DNA from: Harmonia axyridis
Lineage: Eukaryota; Arthropoda; Insecta; Coleoptera; Coccinellidae
Assembly (NCBI RefSeq): GCF_914767665.1
Contig: NC_059504.1
Location: forward strand, 48,019,720-48,083,719
Length of the DNA: 64,000 nt
Direction: 5' to 3'
In this document: one piece after another, positions 11,988-23,567 of the stretch
How the letters are laid out: each line of letters starts with the position of its first letter
Position numbering within the stretch: position 1 is the stretch's first letter
Translations under genes and position numbers: made by a program
The notes under the pieces: model-generated
What the model was told of the DNA's origin: nothing
Databases searched by the model: none
What the model saw: only the letters and a program-made list of their open reading frames with translations

Positions 11988-12980
11988 ACAGGATGATTCA
12001 CCGTGGAGGCCTATTAGAAAAATAATCATAATTTTGTGCTGATAATTTGCATATTGGGGTTTGAGACAATGATCTTCTCCCCTTAAATATTTCCAGACAT
12101 CTACAACTTCCCGTTATACCGGAAACAGACTACTACTATGTCATTTCAAATGGCACACCGAGTATATTATTGCATCATTAGATAGTTTATTTGATAACAA
12201 TTTCAGTAATATGCCATAACTTGTATATGAACTCAATGGTTCATGAGTTAATGAGATTCATATGAAGAAAATGGTTGCTACGAGGACTCACATTTTTTTT
12301 AATATTCCTGCAGAAAAAGTTTTTCTTTGAAAAAACAAAAAACCTTTTAATTTTCGATTCTACCAATATGTAGTATTATAAGGTATTGTGGTTTGGACCA
12401 AAAATGTACAGGATCTTTATGGAAAGATGCACTCGGACAACTCAAATTCATCAAAACTCAAAATTTTTAAATTGCAACCTATATTTTTAACTTACTATTT
12501 CAGTCAATTCTACGTGTGAAAAGAGAAGGGTTACTTAATAAACAAACCCTATACCTAAAATCAAAACTTCAAGAGTTGTAGAGGACAAACCTGAACTAAG
12601 AAAAAATCGCAATTCAGAGCGGTTTGTGACCGAAAAACATAGAAAGAAATTAAAAGTCGATGTTTCGATAACTCAATTTGAAATTTCATGAATTGTAAAT
12701 TCTGTTCTGTTAGGAATTGTAAATAAATTTTGTTGGGATTATCGAGAATCCCCAAACCAATAAAATTTTCATTTACGAATAATTAATTACTTTTCATGAA
12801 ATTTCAAATGTAGTTATCGACTTTCAGTTTTTTCTTATGTTTTCCGAAAGTCACAGACTACTGCAAAAAGTTAGAAATGGCAGTTTTTCCTGAGTTCAGG
12901 TTTTTTCTCCATAACTCTTGAAATTTTTATTTTGGGTATAGAGTTTGCTTAGGCAACCCTTCTTCTTTTCATCACCCTGC
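11988..12980 (+). mobile_element. Non-autonomous element R6, intact copy
   Basis: It begins at ATACAGGATGATTCACCG and closes with an inverted version of that end (ATCACCCTGCAT near 12970). The first 330 bp match a second copy at 43266-43409 plus 44354-44530, which is interrupted by F1. The right half contains a long internal fold-back. No coding capacity is visible. Confidence 0.6.
12514..12973. repeat. Long internal inverted repeat of R6
   Basis: Arms of about 185 bp (12514-12700 and 12787-12973) are imperfect inverse copies. Matching blocks include AAGAGAAGGGTT with AACCCTTCTTCTT, TCAAGAGTTGTAG with CATAACTCTTGA, and GAAATTTCATGA with TCATGAAATTTC. The loop is about 85 bp. A minus-strand open frame across 12561-12755 is an artefact of the arm. 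Confidence 0.7.
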
Positions 12981-13159
12981 ATAAAAGTAAGAAAATTACA
13001 AAATATAGTTAATTCAGATAAGGCGTAAATGGGGAATGCTCTCAACAGGAACTATACCAATTATATACTCAAATATCAGAATGATTGAAATTTCAACATC
13101 AAATATTTAAAGAAATGGAATCAAATTTCTATTTCCAGTAATTTCCAGTTTTCTCAACT

Positions 13160-13420
13160 TTCATCGCCCACTTTGAACTATTTCGCCGCCCCCCGTAGCA
13201 GGAACGCTATAACGCCTCTCCTCCCAAAGATGCCGAGACTATTGATAGCTGAAATCGGCCGGGCCAAGCTCTCGATGAATTGGGTTCCATGTTTTTTTTA
13301 CCGGGGAACGAATCACGGAATCGTTGACAATTTTTACACCGTTAGAAAGTGGATGAACAATTGCTCGACGGTACGAGACCAATTAAATGGAGAAATTGCT
13401 GGGTAGGCTGGTATTTGGGT
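13160..13420. other. GC-elevated non-coding block
   Basis: A short GC-richer patch has an open frame (13173-13406) that shows no recognisable domain. It is left unassigned. Confidence 0.2.
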
Positions 13421-13866
13421 CTTCATTACGGAGTATAAGACGATGTGGCATCCTTTATTTCTACGTGAAGTAGTGGTCAATTCCAGGTTGTGAGAAACAA
13501 CTGTATTAAAGATCTGTACCTAACTCTTCTGGTATGCGAGTGGCGAGTGCTTTGGTGAACACCAATATTGAAAACTCAAATATTGAATGGGAATAACGGG
13601 ATCTTGAAATCATTGAATTAATTATACTGATGAATAAATAATTCAATTTGAAAAATGACAAAAATTTGATAAAAGATAATGATAAGTTGGTGTTCCCCAA
13701 GGTCCTATATTAGTCCCGATAAAATTCAATATTTTCATATCAGATCAAGCTTGAAAACGATGCTTTCATGGTTTTTGTAGAGTTGAACAGAATAGGCAAA
13801 GAATATATAAGTAAAATCCCGGTTGCAAAGGCATATTCCTGAAAAATTTAGTTGCGAGAGATATCA

Positions 13867-14791
13867 ACGGGTGTTTTTTTCGAGGTATACAACTTTAAGT
13901 TGGCATTACTGTTCAAGATGGCGACCGATTTAACAGTTGTCAAGTGATTTATTCTCAGTTTGGTTTGGCAATTCATAATGAATAGACTCACGCCTGAACA
14001 ACGCTTGCAAATAGTGCAATTTTATTTCGAAAATAATGGTTCTGTGCGGAATACGTATCGCGCACTACGTTCATTTTATTTTGTTTGGCGATGAAGCGCA
14101 CTTCTGGTTGAATGGCTACGTCAACAAACAAAACTGCCGCATTTGGAGTGAAGCTAATCCTCAAGTGTATGTCGAAACACCGTTACATCCAGAAAAACTG
14201 ACTTGGTGCGCTTTATGGGCTGGTGGAATCATTGGTCCGTACTTCTTCAAAAACGATGATGGCCAGAACGTTACACTCAATGGTGATTGGTATAGAACCA
14301 TGATTACTAACTTTTTCATTCCTGAATTGAACAACCATGATGTCCAGGCGCCAACAAGACGGCGCAACATGTCACACAGCTCGTGCCACAATCGATTTTT
14401 GAAAGACACGTTTGGTGACCGCCTAATTTCACGTTTTGGACCTGTGAATTAGCCTCGAAGATCTTGTGAATTAACACCGCTAAACTACTCTCTGTGGGGC
14501 TTTGTAAAGTCATTGGTCTATGCGGACAAACCACAAACCCTTGAACATTTGGAAGACAACATTCGCCGTATTATTGCTGATATACGGCCACAAATGTTGG
14601 AAAAAGTCATCGAAAATTGGACGTCCAGATTGGACTACATCCGAGCCAGCCGTGGCGGTCATATGCCAGAAATCATATTTAAAATGTAATGCCACAAGAT
14701 TATCTTGCGGATAAATAAAATTCATGTCAATCGAATAATCCATCGTTGTTTTATTGCAATTTAAAGTTCTATAGCTCTAAAAAACACCCTT
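13867..14791 (+). mobile_element. F1 mariner-like element, copy 3 (internally deleted)
   Basis: The ends are ACGGGTG at the left and CACCCTT followed by TA at the right. The transposase remnant starts MNRLTPEQRLQIVQFYF at 13978 and after about 30 residues jumps to GDEAHFWLNG. It keeps ELNNHDVQ, but the second catalytic block has lost bases (the QELWFQQD region is collapsed). In-frame stops follow near 14450. The junction between the N-terminal part and the first catalytic block is the same as in copies 1 and 4. Confidence 0.9.
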
Positions 14792-14793
14792 TA

Positions 14794-16189
14794 TAATTGC
14801 GAAGCTATATATATTTTAATATATTTTCAATAATTTGGAAAGATCTAATGAAGAAGTTTGCAAGGATCATACATTCACCTCTATGTGATTCGTTACTTTT
14901 GTGACTGTAATGTTCTCATTTAATTTAGTTAGATTCACTGATGACATTCATTTTATTTCTTCAGCTATTTCATATCATGCGAAAAATCAACTGAAAAATT
15001 TTACACGGGGTCAGTAGAGAAGAGGTAACCGGTCTTTCCAACTCATACAGCTTTTGCATCGATTGTGAGTGGTATTGTAGATATTAATAATAAATGATTT
15101 CATATGAAGAAGTTTTTTCTTAAAATGGGCCCAAAAATCATCCCCATAAAAATTGACATTCGATTAGGAAACGCCCTGTATGTTATCGAAATATTTGCGT
15201 AAATATTCAATCCATAACAAGCTGAAATTCTTACGAAACTAGGTGTTGTAGAATAATTATTGCATATCAATTGATGGAATACTAACATTTGCTTATCAAA
15301 TTCGAAATAAGAAGAGCTCTATTTTATAGCAGTCGTGGAGGAAATAATTATATGCAGTGTTTTATTTGATTTTTAGATTCAACATAGTTCAAAATATGTG
15401 CTTCAGAATAATCAGGGGCGCTTTATCGAAAATAATAAATCAAAGTGGGTAATTTCCGCTCGATTCAAAGATTGAATGGAAACCGAATCTCGTTAAACGT
15501 CAATGTTATCACTCGGAGCGACCAGAAATCCAATAAAAGCGCGATTTTTCCTGCACAAAATCTCCTTACCGCGTAACAACACCTGAAAACAATGATCGTT
15601 ATCGAAATCGCGCTTTTGCATACGGTACATTCAATTTATTACCATGAATGGACTATTGACTCATTCAAAACCTGTTCCCCTTTTCCTCTAACCCGCTTCT
15701 TCTTGCCTTTACACGAATTTCTAGACAACGTGCATCTTTACTAGGAATCTCGACAGAGAGATTTTCTCCGAGATTCGACCGTTTCCGAATTTCGAGTATT
15801 TCATCGGGGATTCTCCCCAGTTGCGTCAACTCGGCGGAAAACTGAAGGACAAGACCTTTTTAATCATACAGGAAAAGTCGATCGAAAATACCAGCGGTAT
15901 CCGGGAAGATGAAGATGTATAGATGAAATTATTACGTGCTTTGACTAATACCAGTAATACCTCGTATTTCTTCTGTAATTATTATCGGAAATGAACATCT
16001 ATTTAAATCGTGTAATATACGCTGTATCATTTAAGTAGGCAGTTCGTTCATCTTCGACACGATGATGCGAGTGCGAAATTTATTTTGCAATCAGTCTTTT
16101 CATCGGATACTTGAAGGAGCGGAATGTCATTTTAACTAGGCCTTTTAGTTTATTGTACACAATAATTGTTTGACGGATAGATAAACTCT
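14794..16189. other. Unassigned interval
   Basis: No gene is recognised. The segment 15470-15900 is GC-richer, with no coding signal. The remainder is AT-rich. Confidence 0.35.
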
Positions 16190-16590
16190 TTTTCCTACAA
16201 CTACTATGGAAAGTAGCGAATTCTTCACAGCTTACTCAATTTCAATACTATGTATTGCTCATACTGTGGGAAATATTATTTCTCACGGCACTTTGCCCAC
16301 ACCTCGCTTGGTAGACCAATGAAATTGGGCTTTTTAGTCGTTTCTATGGAAACGCAATAAATTAGCACATACTGCCAACGAAGGCCATTTTGATTTGAAT
16401 CAAGTCCAGTACTTGAATTATTGAAATTTTTGCAGTTGTAGGAAAAGTATAGTGTGCAACATGTGGAGAAAGTCCTTTTCTCGCTCGTGTGTTTGCGGCA
16501 CTCGCCTTTCAGGCTCGTGCCACAAACTTCCACACTCACAAGAAAAGTTGGACTTTCCCCACTTGTTGCACAATATACTATTCTCTATTT
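16190..16590 (+). repeat. Repeat R4, copy 1
   Basis: About 400 bp matches 47600-47970 directly and 46860-47290 in inverse orientation. Shared landmarks are TATGGAAAGTAGCG, GTATTGCT, GACCAATGAAATTGGGCTTTT, the palindrome-like GTTTCTATGGAAAC and a closing hairpin with TGTGCAACATGTGGAGAAAG and CACTTGTTGCACA arms. The hairpin arms enclose a few CTCGTG repeats. There is no coding support for the minus-strand open frame across it. Confidence 0.65.
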
Positions 16591-17034
16591 CAGTATCGTA
16601 ATGAGTTCATTACAGTTCTAAAAACAGTGATGTGAAGAACTCATTACAGCATCGTTTTCAGTTATATTTTTCGTTTTGTGGTTGTTTCTACTGACTTCCT
16701 TCCAATCCCATCAAATTTCAACAAACGTCAATAATTGTAAATGTAATATAATTTGGACAAAGTGAAACGATTTGCTACATTATTCACAATTTCTCTTAAT
16801 TCTGGTGGTGTTAAATCGATTCCGTCATACATAATTCACGAATTTAATACGTAATTGTAAATTATTTCAAAATTCGAAACGTACGATTCATATCCAAATT
16901 CCGCAATCTGTCAATTTTCGTAGCAGTCACACAAACTGCTAAGATACAATACAAAAGTCACTAGGATATATAATCTGAATTTTTCATTGAATTTCGACAA
17001 TATTTCAAAAAACTTGACTGAAATAGAGAAAATA

Positions 17035-17170
17035 TCGTCTAATAATCGTTGCAGAAGGCAATTCCAACACTCTTGCGTTCGAAAACTGGCTCCTTCGTCG
17101 CTTGTTTTCGAATTTCGCATTCGTGTTGGAATTGGATCCCATTCTGCAACTTGTTTTAGAATATACTATT
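17035..17170. repeat. Imperfect hairpin of the R3 style
   Basis: Left arm GTTGCAGAAGGCAATTCCAA and right arm TTGGAATTGGATCCCATTCT followed by GCAAC are inverse partners. A second inner stem (CGAAAAC and GTTTTCG) surrounds a CTCCTTCGTCGC centre. The arrangement is like the hairpins at 10.5 and 30.6 kb, with a different sequence. Short open frames across it on both strands are by-products. Confidence 0.5.
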
Positions 17171-17509
17171 ACTGTTCTCCACTAGTTTATTATTATCATT
17201 TCATTAAGGTATTACGTGAAATATAAAATAATTTTATTATAAAAAACTCTTAGAAAAGCAATGATCTCTGGTTAGGAGCTTTTGAGCGTTCCTCATTCAT
17301 GCGCCAATATAGAGAACTGTCAGCTGACGACAGTGCAGCTGCCGGGGAGGGGGGTCTGTGTTATCCGATGCTTCACATGATTGGTCACGACTAGTTCAAA
17401 TTGGTGTAACCTGACCAATGAAATATGCACGCACTTTATTTGTTCCCCCATATAGTGCTAATCCTAATATATTGCGGAATTGTTTACCACAGAAGTATAT
17501 ATGGGTATA

Positions 17510-18210
17510 CAGGGTGTCCCACCAATCACCATTGACGCGTATCTATCACGGTCAAACGCTGATTTTTTTTTTTTTTGAAATAATATCATTAATCTCTATT
17601 AGATCTACATTCTCGGAAGGTACACGGGGTGTACAAAAAAGTGTAAATGACATTTGTTTTCCTTATGGAACATCCTGTTTTTCAAAGAATTTTCTGATTA
17701 CTTGGAATGAACGAATCCCAGTTTGTTCGAAGTTTCATATGCTCAAACCATAAGGTTTATGAGATATTTCGATTTCTCATAAATTCAATGGTCTTTAAAA
17801 AAACCTAATAACTTCGAAATGAATTAATTTATTTGAATGAGATATTGGACTAACTAAAAGAACGAAGCTGATTACTAACTTTTTGATTATCATTGAGAAC
17901 TCTAATCGGTGTTGAAAATGAGACTATTCAATGATGATTTATTCAAACATTATTATCAGGTTTATCCAAATGGCACACCCCATATTTTATTTTGTATTAG
18001 GTAGCAAATTTTATTTTAAATTTATTTTCCACTTGGAATAAGCCTGATATTAACGTTTTAATAAATCATCAATGAACCATCCCATTTTGAACACCAAGTA
18101 GAGTCCTCAAAGATTATCGAAAAATTGGTACCTGCGTTCTTATAGTAGGTACTAACTTTCAAAATCTCATTTAAATAAATTCATTCATTTCTTCCATTTA
18201 TAAAAAATCG
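17510..18210 (+). repeat. Repeat R5, copy 1 (ACAGGGTGT end)
   Basis: The segment begins at TATACAGGGTGTCCCACCA and continues with blocks that also occur at 26273-26968: TCTACATTCTCG/A, GTGTACAAAAAAGTG/TTAATG, ATGGAACAYCCT, AATCCCAGTTTGTTCGAAG and TTTGAGATATTTCGA. It looks like an old interspersed element with a CAGGGTGTT-type end. The open frame at 17418-17753 crosses its boundary and is not a gene. Confidence 0.5.
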
Positions 18211-18474
18211 AAATATTTTTAAAAAATGGTATGCTTTAAGCAAATGAAACTTGCATTAAACTTGGGTTCATTTATTCCATGGAATTAGAAAATACAATGA
18301 AAAATATGGAGTTCTATAAGGAAAAAAGATGTTTGTATGGAACTTTTTAAGTATGCACCCAAAATTTGAACGAATAGTATCAAAAATTTAATAAAAACCT
18401 GAAAAAACTTAAAAATATAACACAACTCAATATTCTGTTCATTATACTTATTCTCAATATCCTTAAACAGCAAT

Positions 18475-19757
18475 ATTCCAATTTATAAAAAGAATTATGG
18501 AAGCCTTCGAAGATTGTGAACTGGCACTAGGAATATTTCTGGACCTGTCCAAAGCATATGATTGTCTTGACCCAGAAATCCTCTACCAAAAACTTGAACA
18601 CTATGGAATACAGGGAAACGCATTAAGATGGATTAAATCCTATTTCTATGGACGTACGCAGCAGGTTAAAATTCGGATAAATGGATCAGACATAAAATCA
18701 GAAGAACGGCAAATCAAGATGGGGATACCACAAGGCAGCGTAGCAGGGACAGTAATGTTTCTCATTTATATTAACGACTTTGGTCATATTTCTCTGATCG
18801 AGGACCGAACAGAAATAACAAATGTTCACTATGTAGATGATACAAACCTTCTAACAGTACAACCATTATGGCCTGATCTCAGGAGTATAACTGAAAAAAT
18901 AATGCACTACACTGAAGAATGGTTAGAGAATAACAACTTAATACTCAACAAAACGAAAACCAAGATGATATTATTCCATCCAATACACTCTAATATAGAA
19001 AATCCTAGAAAAATCAACATAAACAAACAAGAATTCAAGATATCAGAACACACAAAATTTCTTGGTATATACATTGATGGTGATATGAAATGGAAAACAC
19101 ATATAGCAAACTTAGAAGACAAAATTGCATCATCATTGTATGCTTTCAGAGTAACAGCTAAATATCTAAATCCTGAAGTAACGAAAACTGTATACTATGC
19201 AATGATAGAATCAAAATTGAGATATGGACTGATATTTTACGGATCTGGAAACATACAATCCCTTTTCAGACTCCAAAAAAAAGCTGTGAGGTTAATATGC
19301 AGCTTGAATTACAACCAATCATGCAGAGGATTTTTCCGGCAGAAAAGGATATTGACATTATATGGCTTATACATACAAGAATGCATTCTGTTTATACATA
19401 AGAATAATGAATTATTTGAACAATACAAGAATCTGAAGGAAAGATATGAAACTAGAACACAGAATTATAACTATCCCAAATATAGACTAACAACAACCCA
19501 ACAACAAGCAGAATACAGATGTCTACTATTATACAATCATCTACCAAATGAAACAAAGAACATCACAAACTACAAAATATTTAAGAAGAAAATATTCTCG
19601 ATGTTGATGGATATGGAACCCTATTGCCTACAAGATTATTTAGGAAATAACTAGAAAATATACTACTTTTTTGACAATATTTCATTTCATTTCATGTTGT
19701 GAACTTGAGACGATTCTGAAATAAAGAGTATTTATTATTATTATTATTATTATTAAC
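18475..19757 (+). mobile_element. 5'-truncated LINE, second type
   Basis: The element begins within the RT domain and ends with AATAAAGAGTATTTATTATTATT at about 19721-19754. The repeat tail is like that of the LINE at 4.5 kb, but the coding sequence is clearly different. No target duplication could be fixed by eye. Confidence 0.8.
18497..19654 (+). pseudogene. LINE reverse transcriptase, 5'-truncated but open
   Basis: A 385-residue uninterrupted frame. The RT motifs seen are IFLDLSKAYDCLDPEIL (palm Asp), MGIPQGSVAGTVMFLIYIND and the active site VHYVDDTNLL, followed by NLILNKTKTKMILFHP, FLGIYIDGDMKWKTHI and a C-terminal region ending LQDYLGNN. The active-site Asp pair is intact. The frame can be extended upstream only to a stop at 18464, so the endonuclease and the fingers part of RT are missing. 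The long open frame suggests a fairly recent insertion. It is a LINE of the jockey/CR1 sort; clade not assigned. Confidence 0.88.
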
Positions 19758-20082
19758 GTCAACCGTAGAAGAATTAAGAACTGTCTTACAATTTTTAAAT
19801 TCAAGAAATTCCATCACAAGGTGTTACAAATATTGTGTTGGTAATTGTGAAAGAAATTCCACATTTCACATTACCTACTTCGAACATTTGAAGATAGTTC
19901 CAGTTTAGGATATTAACAACAACTCTAATGAACAAAATACTGACTACACATATTTCCATTTCACAAATTTTATTCATTGATATTTTGAAAACTATTCGGA
20001 AACATAAAGCCCTTCAAAATTGAATACTCGTTTCAGAGGAGAAAAATAAAAAAAAAGTATTTCCTTTTCAACCGGAATTAAT

Positions 20083-20264
20083 TAATATTAATGAAAGAAA
20101 AGAAATAAGACACTTACTTACTAATTATAATTTGGAACGAGATTTTTCTATCAATACTAGACTATACGTTTCACATTTTCTCAAAAAAAAAATTGTGAAA
20201 CGTCTAGTCAAGTGTCTCGAGACACTTGAAAGAAATGATCATTTCTTTTCTTTTATTAATATTG
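20083..20264. repeat. Nested palindrome cluster
   Basis: Outer arms of about 24 bp at 20085-20108 and 20241-20264 enclose a stem formed by about 20157-20174 and 20193-20210. Two adjoining perfect 20-bp palindromes follow: 20209-20228 (CAAGTGTCTCGAGACACTTG) and 20229-20248 (AAAGAAATGATCATTTCTTT). The open frame that crosses it is incidental. Confidence 0.65.
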
Positions 20265-20847
20265 ACATTATGTTTCACCAATTGATAAGCGAGGTTTCAA
20301 TTTCGGAAAAACTTAGATCCCAAAAATATTTGAATTCCCAAAAATATTTAGGCTCAATAGTGAATATCAAATAACATCATAATTTGAATTTTCAGATTTC
20401 AAATAGGCCAAGTTCTCCATAAACGTGTAATAGGTACTAGAACTTGGGACATCCCGTATATATTTCAGTACGTCTCTGTATTTCTCACCTACATACTCCA
20501 CAAAGAAAAGAGCCGAATCAAACTGATAGCAAAGTGGCCTACCTGTTGCTCATGGGTATGAATTACGCTGAACAAATGAATATCACTTGTTTTTTCTCTG
20601 GGGCACCTTCTGACAAAAGAAAGCCGATAGGCTCTAGACCTCGGCACATGTTACCTCATCCCAGTCAACAACAAAAGGGCGTTTCTTTACACAAAGGGTA
20701 AGTTACTGAAGTAACGAGTATAGCTATTTCTCCAAGGCTTCTTTCTTTGATTAGTCTCGAATTACTGATGGGTGGTAGATGAGATGGATGCAGTTTCTGT
20801 TATGTCATTCTGAATACAAAATTAAGTAATTTTTGTATTTTTAATGA

Positions 20848-21638
20848 AGGGATATTCCAATAAGAGTTAAATTTTGATATTAAAAAAAAAACATATAGTT
20901 CAAGAGAAATCAATAGATGTTTATTTCATTTCAAATAAGAAAATATGCCATTAACGATGAAAAACATATCAGTGAAATGGCCACAACGGCTACGGTTGCA
21001 GCACCATATCCTTTTCATGAAATTTTTCATGACCAATTCGGCTGTATTTTTTTGATAACTTCATGAATTCAATCTTCAAGGTCCCGAATCGCTTATGGAG
21101 CATTGGAATCGACTTTATCTTTCAATTGTGATCGCCTCTTCGAGAAATAATTTTACCAGGAAACTTTTCTTACAACATTGCGATTGTTTCGTTGCATGTA
21201 TGATATGTGTGCAATCTTATTGAGAATAAACGTCGTCCAAATCAATATCTACCAATTCCCAAAATCAACGAGGAATCGTCAACACTTAACACTACAGCAG
21301 CAATATTCTCTATTGTTCATGTGCAACGCACAGGGTTTCAATTCTTCACATCACTTACTTGTCCCAACATCTCAAATTTGTCCTACAGTTACTCTATTGT
21401 CAGCCAAGAAGGTGCTTCACGACGACAAAAGTACTTTAGTTTCGCGAACTGTGACTACATACTTTTCATTCTTTTTGCAGTGAATTTTAACAATTTCAAT
21501 GCGTTGTTGAAACGTGTATTGTTCCAGATTTAGTAATGGCGTAGTTTATACTTGTCAATTGTCAAAAGTTGACAGTTTCAAAAGTGACCACTGTCCAGAA
21601 CGGGCTATTCAAAATGAAATTTCTTATTGGAAAACCCT
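20848..21638 (-). mobile_element. F2 mariner-like element, copy B
   Basis: The left end AGGGATATTCCAATAAGAG and right end TTTCTTATTGGAAAACCCT are inverted. The interior matches copy C at 49.4-50.5 kb (GCCATTAACGATG, GGCTACGGTTGCA, CTTTTCATGAAAT, GAGAATAAACGTCG, AATCAATATCTACCAATT) and the right half of copy A. The transposase frame is shredded and part of the middle is deleted. Its length is about 790 bp, against about 1.15 kb in copy C. Confidence 0.75.
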
Positions 21639-21639
21639 G

Positions 21640-23482
21640 TGATACAAAATATTGCTTCTTCTTCACTGAATCTACTGGAAGATTTGTATTTGTAAAAATA
21701 ATCGCAAAGTTTCGGGAGCTGACTTGAAAAGCCTCCTTAGGACCTAGAGTGATTATAATTTTTTTGTTAACACAACTGTTTTCTTTACTCAAGCGGAGTT
21801 TGATTTCAGTACTTTTTGTCTATGTTAAAAGCATACCCACAACAAAAATGAATCAATTTCATCAATTCGTCTTCGAGATATTATTTCGAAAACGGTTCGA
21901 TAGAATTAATCTACTTTTGGTATTTGAAAAAAAAAATACCTTTAAAATGAGGTATCACTTGCCATAAGTTGCGATTCAAAAAATTTTGGGGGGCGATCAC
22001 AGCTATTTCGGTTATTAGATTTAATATTTCGGCACCATCATGTTAGCCAACATCCAAAGTGGATAGGTATACCTACCATTGGCACCAAGAGTAGAAGATT
22101 TAATATATGTCAACTAATTTCGATTTGAGATAAGACTAGAGTAGATAACTGAAAAAAGGTGCCATTATATAATTACAGATATTAGCAAAAGGGAAGCTCT
22201 TCAAAAATTCATTATCAAGGCATAAATTAGGTAAACAACAAATGATGGAATACAAAAAAAAAATTGTAAATATTATGGGTAAAACTATTATTTAGTTTAG
22301 TCTTCTTATTTATATCCCAAATGTGTATTTGAATTGACAGATCATTTTACTATGGAACCCATTAAGCTTCATGAGAAAGGAGAATATTGATCCCTCAAAG
22401 GGGCGTTATCCCTTGGGAGATAAATAATATTTTCAATTGAATAGGATACCTCCCTTATGATGTCCATGTAATGTTTTAGTTAAATGCTCTTGTTCTTGTA
22501 TACAGGATGTTCAAGAGTAGATCCTTATGAGGGTGTGGATTCTCAGATGAACAACTTAATTTTTTCGGTACAGAGTGTTTCAAGAAAAAAATGTTTTTAT
22601 CATAACTTTAACAAATTCATAGATATTTGTGCAGGTCACTTTCCCTTTTTTTTCAAGTTATCCATTGTAATTGAATTTGAATTTTGAAATGTAAATAAGT
22701 TATTGTATTTTTCTATATCGTCGAAGAAATATTGAGATTTTTCGTGAAATATCTACCCGTTGGAGATTTGCTTCATATAATTATTTAGAAAGTTTTCATT
22801 AACTACAAAGATTCGGAAAAAGCAATGACTTGGTCAACACCAATTCAGAGTTTTTCTGGAATCTAAATCTCAAAAGCTTCCAACGAAGCTTTTTAGAATT
22901 GTACCTACTTATATACCTATGTAGGTAAGTATGAGATGTGATTTAGGTATTATTACCTATATCGTTGATGTCGGTTAATAAATCTTGATCGAGGTTTTAA
23001 TACTATGATCCTCTTGAAGCTTGACTTGAATATATGATTGATAATTTTACATTTTTACTAAATTTCAACCTTGTTTTACTTAGGTATCTGTTGTCTTATT
23101 TTCGAAATTCTGCTTGAATTTTCTATGGTTCTCTTCACGTGATCAACATGAATTGTGATTGCGTAAGTTTTGGAGATGTTATTACATACTTACACATAAA
23201 AGTCATAAAATCTCGTTTGGATCAAAATTCGGAAAATACAGACATTGTGACGCGATGATATAACAAGAATACATGATGACTCATTTAACAGTGTCCTGGA
23301 GATTATAAGAAAATGACCAAACAGTTGAATATTCCTAACATAGTCATAAATTGGATGTCAATAAGTTTGTAGACAATGTATAGATTGGGAATTTGATTTC
23401 TGAAGCGTAGAAATTTTGAAATTCATTTGGTACTATCAATATGTATGAGCTATATTAAGTTTCTTCACTCTAAGATACAACG
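21640..23482. other. AT-rich interval, nothing recognised
   Basis: No gene or repeat partner identified. Short open frames only. Confidence 0.35.
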
Positions 23483-23554
23483 TCCTCGGTAGTATAGTGG
23501 TCAGTATCCCCGCCTGTCACGCGGGAGACCGGGGTTCGATTCCCCGCCGGGGAG
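23483..23554 (+). tRNA. tRNA-Asp (anticodon GTC)
   Basis: A 72-nt canonical cloverleaf. The acceptor arm TCCTCGG pairs with CCGGGGA, including one G-T pair. The anticodon stem CCCGC/GCGGG at 23509-23513 and 23521-23525 encloses the loop CTGTCAC, with GTC at 23516-23518. The T arm CCGGGGTTCGATTCCCCG holds box B (GGTTCGATTCC), and TAGTATAGTGGTCAGTA provides the D arm and box A region. The discriminator base is G at 23554. There is no intron. A T-run from about 23560 is the expected Pol III terminator. Nuclear tRNA-Asp(GTC) is well conserved in animals, and nothing here suggests a pseudogene. Confidence 0.97.
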
Positions 23555-23557
23555 GAC

Positions 23558-23567
23558 ATTTTTTTTA
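23558..23567 (+). terminator. Pol III terminator of tRNA-Asp
   Basis: A run of T residues begins a few bases after the tRNA 3' end (ACATTTTTTTTATG), the normal RNA polymerase III stop. Confidence 0.8.

Noticed and set aside
17418..17753. 111-residue open frame
   Set aside because: It straddles the boundary of repeat R5 and has no recognisable domain.
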